This document shows positions 58,122 to 64,000 of a DNA stretch of 64,000 bases, one piece after another. The position numbers were made by a program, and so were the translations under genes. Under the pieces are notes generated by a model. That model ran no database searches, was not told the DNA's origin, and saw nothing but the letters and a program-made list of their open reading frames with translations. The stretch's first letter is position 1; each line of letters starts with the position of its first letter. Source of the DNA: Viola odorata (lineage: Eukaryota; Streptophyta; Magnoliopsida; Malpighiales; Violaceae); assembly GCA_963691705.1 (NCBI GenBank), contig OY829545.1, forward strand, positions 34,769,475 through 34,833,474, read 5' to 3'.

Positions 58122-59639
58122 CTATCTTCAATAGGTGACAACTTTCGGTATCGTGGCCCTATGTCTTATAGAAACGGCAAAATAGATCTCTCCGCGACCC
58201 CACACGAACACTGGGTCTTAGTGGAGGATACCAGATTGGTAGTTTTCGGTCTTCAAATATTGTCAAAATTTTCGCCCTTGGAACTAGTAAAGGCGTAGGC
58301 TTGAAATTCGTTTGCCTGCCTCTCTGATTCTTCGACTTCTTTTCAATCGGCTTTCTTTGCACAGTATCTTTGTGATTTTTTCATCGGTAATCGGCTTCTT
58401 CCGGCTTAGCAAAATTGTGGGCTTTGATCCGCAAAAGATCTAAGGTTTTGGGAGTCTTTGCCAACAACGCATCCTCTAGTTTATCATAGTCACAATTAAA
58501 CTTGTCCAAATAGCTTCCGAGAGACTCACTTTGCCTTCGGTAGATATCGAAGAAAGTTGCGAATGACTTTTTTAAGGGAATAGACGTGTTGAATCTACTT
58601 TGAAACTTTTCTTCCAATTGCGCAAAACTGTCAATAGAGCCAGCCGGTAGTTCCTCGAACTATGCTGTGGCTATTCCTGCCAGAGTCAAGATGAAAATCT
58701 GACAGAGCGCTTCATCTTTCCGCGTTTGAAACTTGGTGTAATCTTTTACCCTATTCAAATAGGTAACAGGATCCTTTATACCTTCATAAACTTCTGTTGG
58801 TGTCTTAATCCGTATACTGACCCAATAACTTCGCACCCGATGAGTTAACGGGTATTTTGGGTCATCATCTCTCTGTCTCTCCGATAACCTGGTGAAACAA
58901 ATCTAGATTGGTCATACTCCTCTTCGTCGTACTGCTCTAGTCTGAAATGGGGGCGACGATAATTCCTTCCTTGTGAGTAAGCTCGTGGTGATCTATCTTG
59001 ACTCCTCCTATCATTAGGCCTTGTTAATTGCCGACGGAAAGAGTGATCTCCTCTCGCATTGTGTCTTCCGACTCGATTTCTCTCCTCATTCATGTTATCT
59101 AAATATTCCTGCTCCACTCTAGGGACATTTATGACTGGTGAGGCCGGTGGGACAGGTTGTTCAACATTCACGGATGGTTGATGCTGACTTCCATCAGGAA
59201 TCATATGGATCACCTGTGGGACGGGCGTCTCGTTTGGAATTGGTGGCTATCCCATTTGCTGTGTAACCAATGGTGGAGTAAAAAATGGTGGGGTTGCTGA
59301 CAAGTGGGCTAACATTTGAGGGACAAGGTTGGATATCATGGACATTATAACATCCATTCTCCCATTGAGGGCAGCGACAGGATCAGTGGAAGGTGGGGTA
59401 GAGCTTGCCATATTAAACCCTGGCGATGTTGCGACCGAAAAACCCATTTTTGGCCTAGTGGAGAAAATTAGTTGGCGGTTTACGTGGGTTGATCTCACGG
59501 TTGCTGAAGTCACCGAGGTAGGAATTACAGGTATGTCTCGGGTAGGTGCGACAGAATTGTTGATGGTTTGAGCGGGGAGGGGATCTTGATGAGAAGCTAT
59601 TTCCTTGTGTCTGGAGTTTGAAATAAAGAGAGAGAGCAT
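58122..59639 (-). pseudogene. Gag of Tat element X
   Basis: Pieces on the minus strand. 59639-59247: N-terminal part with AALNGRMDVIMSMISNLVPQML. 59213-58845: Arg/Asp/Tyr-rich linker (RRSQDRSPRAYSQGRNYRR). About 58840-58381: gag core, open from 58617 (KSFATFFDIYRRQSESLGSYLDKF). 58362-58122: C-terminal part with the zinc finger written CRFYKT-stop-GHDTESCH, where a stop lies between Cys and His. Spacing and wording are those of Tat gags. The gene is interrupted at 58122 by the LTR of the inserted fragment. Confidence 0.75.
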
Positions 59640-59695
59640 TTAGATATCAAGGTACTCACTTAATAATCTAAATGCTTTTAATGAAAGCACCAGAA
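59640..59695 (-). other. Primer-type site and short leader of Tat element X
   Basis: Directly after the LTR end TTATCA the minus strand reads TTCTGGTGCTTTCATTAAAAGC, a primer-type sequence different from that of the CRM-like elements. The leader to gag is short. Confidence 0.55.
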
Positions 59696-60173
59696 TGATA
59701 ATCCTAAATTAGAGGTGAGCGTAATTTCGTAATCTGGCTGGTTGATATAGGGTTGCTGATGATGATCTTTCTGCTTCCGAGTCACCTGCAAGGCGCTGGA
59801 GGAGGTCTCCGGCGTAGACACTCCGACGATCAAGTCAGTAAATAGAGGAAAATGAGTGAACGGGGAGCTATCGGGTGATAGTTGTGATACCGGTAAGGTG
59901 CTAGTCTTTCTATGTCTGCATGCATGCCCCCAGAGTTCAGGAAGTAGGGTATTTATACCCCTTCTCATATGGGTGGGCCATAATGAACACGTGGATCATT
60001 CTGGTTAAAGTGACAAGCATCAGCTGTCGAGAGGACATTAATCTTACCGGTAACATTCCCTAAACCAGTTAGCATTCCTAGTATATATACGTGATATACA
60101 TTTACCTGATATACGTTTATGATAAGGCCGATAGCTTGTGATTTTTAGATTACCGCGTGCGCGATAGTTACCA
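59696..60173 (-). repeat. 5' LTR of Tat element X
   Basis: 478 bases; minus-strand start TGGTAACTATCGC and end GGATTATCA. It shares the landmarks GGAGTGTCTACGCCGGAG and CCTTGCAGGTGAC and a TATA-type GGGTATAAATACC (59948-59960) with the LTRs of both Tat-type fragments, so all three belong to related families. The five bases to its right are GAACC. Confidence 0.8.
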
Positions 60174-60726
60174 GAACCCTCCTTTAGTGTGAAAAGCTTG
60201 CCCCTTTGTGTATTTATTTTGTATTATCATCCTAGTTATGTCACCAATAATCTTTTGAGAATATTTTTTTGGGATATTAACTTAAAATTATATTTTTTCA
60301 CGAAGCTTCTGAAAAAAAGAAAAGAAAGAACAAAAGATCTGCTCCTCTGCTCCAATATTTTACTGGTTGAAGAGGCAACTAGAAGTGCCAAAATTGGCGG
60401 GTGACTGAACTAAATGCATGCCAGGTAATCCAACAACTTCTACCTCTGCTACTTCCTTTTCATCATGGAAATCACAATCACAGCACACTGCTCTCCTCTA
60501 CTGCTCCAACAAAAGCATCACCACCAACAATATCCTAAACCCTAACCGACTGATCACCAAGAAAAGATAAAACCCTCATAGCCACCACACCTTCTGCAGA
60601 CACTTCTCCTACCCCACCAAGAAATTTTGTTTTTCTAAAGAAAAAGAAATTTAGAAAAAGCAATAAGGCCAATAAAGAAAGAGAGAGAGACAAAGTGGGG
60701 AAAAGTATGAAATAAAAATTAAAGAA
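60174..60726 (+). promoter_or_regulatory. Upstream region of the host gene
   Basis: About 550 bases between the Tat LTR and the ATG, holding the promoter and 5' leader. The last 80 bases are A-rich with a GA run (gagagagagaca near 60682), as is common in plant leaders. No clear TATA box was identified. A minus-strand open frame (60535-60864) is a shadow. Confidence 0.5.
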
Positions 60727-61233
60727 ATGGAAACCAAAAAGGGAAAGGAAGATGATGATGATGATGATGATGAGGCAGCGGCGGGAAAGAAGGAAAGATT
60801 GGGGGAAAAGTTGAGGAAAGGTGCTTTGGTAGGGAAAAGAGTTGGCCCATACTCCTGCAGTCAAGTTAGACTTCTTTGGGATTCACCATCACCCCCTGCG
60901 CATGTTAGCAACATCGTTGACCACCATCAAGAGGAGGCAGAACCTCCTTTCCGCCACAACACCATTAGCAAGAAGAAGAGGAGGATCAAGAACACTACTG
61001 CTCCTGTCTCTGCAAGAAAGCTTGCTGCTGTTCTTTGGGAATTTCAGCACTATCTGCCTTTGTCTACAATGCACAGGGGAGGTGGGCGTTATTCTACCAA
61101 TAGTAATTATGCTGCTAATTATAATGGTGGTGGTGCTGATCACCGCCAAAACCGCCGCCACCATTTCTTCAAGGGCAAAGGCCTTGACCTCTCTCACTTC
61201 CTAGCTGACCCTTCTCCCAGTTCCCCTGACTAG
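60727..61233 (+). pseudogene. USO1-like coiled-coil protein gene, exon 1
   Basis: 168 codons from the ATG at 60727. An acidic start with a (GAT)n-coded Asp run, then KLRKGALVGKRVGPYS, the family core VSARKLAAVLWEFQHYLP and HRGGGR, and the exon end LDLSHFLADPSPSSPD. This is the N-terminus of the plant family annotated as intracellular protein transporter USO1-like, related to BRANCHLESS TRICHOME, cytoplasmic coiled-coil proteins linked to cell shape and the cytoskeleton (family knowledge). The exon ends GAC TAG|GTATGT. Family members read SSPDQ here, so TAG may be a former CAG; alternatively the junction differs. The minus-strand open frame 61197-60889 is a shadow. Confidence 0.75.
60751..60776. 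repeat. GAT trinucleotide run
   Basis: Seven GAT units coding for an aspartate run near the N-terminus of the host gene; likely polymorphic in length. Confidence 0.9.
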
Positions 61234-62172
61234 GTATGTACTCTGCCACGCATATGCACATTTGTATTTATTTGTTTAGTAGTTCAAATTGTCTTACTAA
61301 TTTGCTAAATGGGTCTTGATTGATTAGCTGATTTGGTGGTTTTTCTCATTTTCTTTAATATTATGATTTTAGCCTTAAGCATGTTTAGTTTGTGGGTTAT
61401 TATCTAACATGGGTCTATTTATGTTTTGGATGGATGATGGATTATTCTCTTTGCCATGAGTTGTGGAAGTTAGATTGTGGAGGTGGTCTTTCTATTGGGT
61501 GAAATCTTGTGGAGGATTATAGGTTGTTAGTTACTACGTTGATTGATTAATTGTGTTATTTTAGAATGTCTTGACCTTTTTCGAACAATTGAGATTGTTT
61601 TATACCAGGATTAGTTTGTTTATGTGTATTGGATGGAGACTGGAGATGGATTTTCTGATTCCACTTCATATGAGGGCGTCCATTATTACGAACCTAGGTT
61701 TCCGACAACAATGTTAGACTGCAACTTTCGTTGTTTTTATGGAATGGCACAGTTTTCATCCTATTTTGTGATTGCAATGTCGTTCATAATGTTTGTTTCA
61801 TCCACCACTCATCATCTCCCCTGCTAGAAGTTAAGGACCATTAGCAATAGTGCATTACTGGTGAAGATGGTTAGTAAGATTAGCTTGGTTCATTCATAGA
61901 AGTGTCAATGGATTCATTATTCATTCTATATTTTTCCTTTTTTGCCCATCTTATACAGCTGTGAAATTTTCTGGAGGTCAGAGGTTGATAAATTTCAATG
62001 AATCCTCGATGGCAAACTGAGTTACATCAGCGGTGAATTTGAATAAGTGAATTGGTGTATTTTCTTAAATGAATTAACTTGGCTTGCTGGTGACAGCACT
62101 CTTTTCCTAAAATTTCTACGTCAGAGTCAGAGCATTCTCTCCTGGCACTAACCTTTTATGTTACTTTGGAAC
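61234..62172 (+). other. Intron 1 of the host gene
   Basis: About 940 bases, T-rich, beginning GTATGTAC. The 3' border is unclear: the coding match of exon 2 starts at CAACCAGAA (62173) but no AG precedes it. The nearest AG is inside (CCAG at 62176-62179), which gives an off-frame join. The open frame at 61624-61827 is chance. Confidence 0.6.
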
Positions 62173-62301
62173 CAACCAGAAAGTGCAGGCAGTTTGAGAC
62201 GACATATTGCTGCATCACTTATTCAGCATCATCGATCAATTGAAAGAAGTAACCGTGCTGTGCAGCCTGTATCTCCTGCAAGTTATGGCAGTTCCTTGGA
62301 G
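62173..62301 (+). pseudogene. USO1-like coiled-coil protein gene, exon 2
   Basis: Reads QPESAGSLRRHIAASLIQHH, then RSIERSNRAVQPVSPASYGSSLE, matching the family part just after the exon 1 motif SSPD. The donor GGAG|GTAAGC at 62301/62302 is strong. The exon contains no stop in this frame. Loss or shift of the acceptor at its 5' side is one of several signs that the gene is decaying. Confidence 0.7.
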
Positions 62302-62648
62302 GTAAGCTTTGAATAGTAGTTTCATGCTGTTTTTGCTTTTGTGTGAAAACTTGCTCTTCACTAAATTCCGGAAGATGCAAACCATAATTTTCCGGGATTG
62401 ATGCTGAGATTCATTTTGAAAGGATATAACCGATTGTGAAACCTCGACTACCCTCCTCTTATTTATAATTTCATCTAAAATGATATATTCCAAAGTTGCC
62501 TTGCAGTGTATGCTTTGTGTTTAGTATCTGCTCTTTCACTGGGTTACTCATGAGAACTCTTCCCCTCCACCCTCTGGCACCCAGTTTTACAGGGAGCTCT
62601 TGTCATTGTCATACCTTTCTCATAATTTGGTATGGCTTTCTAATGCAG
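62302..62648 (+). other. Intron 2 of the host gene
   Basis: 347 bases from GTAAGC to TTTCTAATGCAG, with a clear pyrimidine-rich 3' end. The join SSLE|VALYNP is in frame and agrees with the family. Confidence 0.8.
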
Positions 62649-64000
62649 GTAGCTCTTTATAACCCTGCGATCACTCCTTCGAGCTCTTTAGACTTCAGGG
62701 GAAGGGCTGGTGAATCCCACTATAATCTCAAAACATCAACAGAACTGCTTAAAGTATTAAACAGAATCTGGAACCTGGAAGAACAGCATGCTTCTAACAC
62801 GTCATTGGTTAAAGCAATGAAAACAGAATTAGACCACGCACGTGTGAGGATCAAAGAACTGCTCCGGGATCAGCAAGCAGATCGGCATGAGATTGATGAT
62901 CTGATGAAGCAGATTGTAGAAGATAAAATAATAGTTCGGAAGAGCAAGGAACAGGACCGTGTACATGCTGCTATTCAGTCTTTAAAGGATGAGCTAGAAG
63001 ATGAGAGGAAGTTAAGAAAACGGTCAGAGAGCCTACACAGGAAATTAGCTCGGGAGCTTTCTGAGGTGAAATCTTCTCTTTCTAAGGCTATGAAAGACAT
63101 TGAAAGAGAGAGAAAATCAAGAAAGCTGTTGGAAAATCTGTGATGAGTTTGCTACTGGAATAAAAGACTACGAACAGGAGGTGCATGCTTTGAAACAGAA
63201 ATTTGATAAGGATTGGGTTCGAAGGACAGACACTCATTTGATTCTCCATATATCTGAGTCGTGGGTTGATGAACAGATGTAGATGAGGCTAGAAGAAGCT
63301 CATCATGGATTTGCTGAAAACAACTCAATAGTGGACAAGTTAGGCTTTGAAATTGAGACCTTCCTTAAGTCTAAAAGAATTGGTGATTCCAAAGGTGCTG
63401 ATAGTAAATTGCCCAGAGAACGTCGAAATTCAATGGAATCTGTTCCATTAAATGAGGCTGTTAGTGCACCCCAAGATGTGGGAGATGAAGAGGATTCAAC
63501 AGGCAGTGATTCTAAGTGTTTTGAGCTTAAAAAGGCAAACACTGATGATTTCAAGTTACATGAAGCTGTAGATAGCCATATTCATGAAAAGGCCAAATCA
63601 AGCCAAGCAAAGAAAAAAGTTGCATCTGGTGAAAGAACAAGTGATCACCATTCACCGGTGCAAGTAAAATTTGAAGAACAGATGAATCAGGCGGTGTCAG
63701 GTAATGGGAATCAGAAATCTCAGGTGGTGAACAAAGAAGAGGTAAATACAGGAGGAGGGAATCCATCTGAAATGAAAATTTCTCGGAAGTCTGAAAATTA
63801 CGATGCCACTGAAGGTGGCAGTCTTGAAAGAAAGAAAAAAGCTGATGAGCTTTCAGGGTCAAACTCTAGTTATGTGATTGATAACCTGACAAGAAGCCAT
63901 ATCTCCTCTGAAGCTGGGAATATGAACCTACAAAATGATACAGGTGAGGCTTCCTGCAGCTACCCACCTAGGAGGAATGCAAGTCCAGTTCGACTGTGGA
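62649..64000 (+). pseudogene. USO1-like coiled-coil protein gene, exon 3 (runs off the window)
   Basis: Opens VALYNPAITPSSSLDFRGRA, TSTELLKVLNRIWNLEEQHA and a long heptad-rich coiled coil (ARVRIKELLRDQQADRHEID, KLRKRSESLHRKLARELSEV). At about 63139 the frame breaks: ERKSRKLLENL is followed by TGATGAG where the family reads LCDEFA, explained by loss of one TG from CTGTGTGATGAG. The shifted frame goes on with CDEFATGIKDYEQEVHALKQ to SESWVDEQM, then TAG at 63280-63282 and again MRLEEAHHGFAENNSIVDKL, where the family has Q between the two Met, so CAG became TAG. The frame then stays open to the window end with a Ser/Lys/Asp-rich region. Confidence 0.8.

Larger units (their letters stand above)
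49727..60173 (-). mobile_element. Tat-lineage element (X), minus strand, split by another Tat-type fragment
   Basis: 5' LTR 59696-60173, then gag (59639-58122), an inserted Tat-type 3' fragment (about 52650-58121), protease, RT, both RNase H parts and the start of integrase, which breaks off at about 49727. No 3' LTR is present. The gag stops exactly at the end of the inserted LTR (reading GHDTESCHL to 58122), so insertion into gag is clear; the segment between the zinc finger and protease is missing, so the left side of the insert involves a deletion. The right border lies about 550 bases upstream of the host gene's ATG. Confidence 0.8.

Noticed and set aside
61624..61827. Open frame in intron 1 of the host gene
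   Set aside because: T-rich intron, no family resemblance, no extension into exons.

Overview
This is nuclear DNA of a flowering plant. About 94 percent of the window (1-60173) is a nest of Ty3/gypsy LTR retrotransposons. The last 3.8 kb holds one split host gene of the plant USO1-like / BRANCHLESS TRICHOME-like coiled-coil family. Nothing prokaryotic, no rRNA or tRNA gene and no CRISPR array is seen. Lineage names (Tat, Athila, CRM-like) come from remembered family motifs in the translated sequence, not from a search.

Layout. 1-2540: 3' part of a Tat-lineage element (+), with RNase H, integrase and a tandem-repeat tail. 2541-8836: gag-only CRM-like element (+) in a tail-LTR-internal-LTR tandem. 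8837-10024 and 17678-19243: one Athila-like element (-), with integrase C-terminus and an env-position ORF, split by a complete CRM-like element (-) at 10025-17677 that has two 936-bp LTRs and the target duplication ATCAT. 19244-36641: second CRM-like family (-). Its left LTR is split by a third CRM-like element at 19293-29840 (duplication GGGAG), which itself contains the 3' part of a Tat-type element (20028 to about 25985). 36642-37150: remnant of a tandem partner. 37151-48946: CRM-like element (+) broken by Athila-like LTR and ORF pieces and by a foreign LTR-leader piece. 48947-49726: AT-rich, possible DNA-transposon end. 49727-60173: Tat element (-), with gag, protease, RT, RNase H and an integrase start, split by another Tat-type 3' fragment (about 52650-58121). 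60174-64000: promoter region and host gene (+), which looks inactivated.

Most unusual content. Both Tat-type 3' fragments carry the same ordered cassette of ORFs A, B and C/D running antisense to their own LTR, inward from it. A is a small helical protein, B a Pro/Ser-rich acidic protein, and C/D a split gene with a domain resembling the putative gypsy-type transposon family. Each ORF has its own conserved TATA-type core promoter. C/D has a 5' leader intron and an internal intron whose donor lies at the same codon in two copies. Extra antisense ORFs are known in Tat elements; a three-promoter cassette like this I do not recognise as described.

Other themes: pol reading frames that run through the polypurine tract into the 3' LTR; palindromic CGGTATACCG-type motifs scattered in LTRs and leaders; a short intron-like unit just upstream of gag; an LTR tip inverted between two copies; and repeated CAG-to-TAG lesions, possibly in the host gene too, consistent with deamination of methylated CHG sites.
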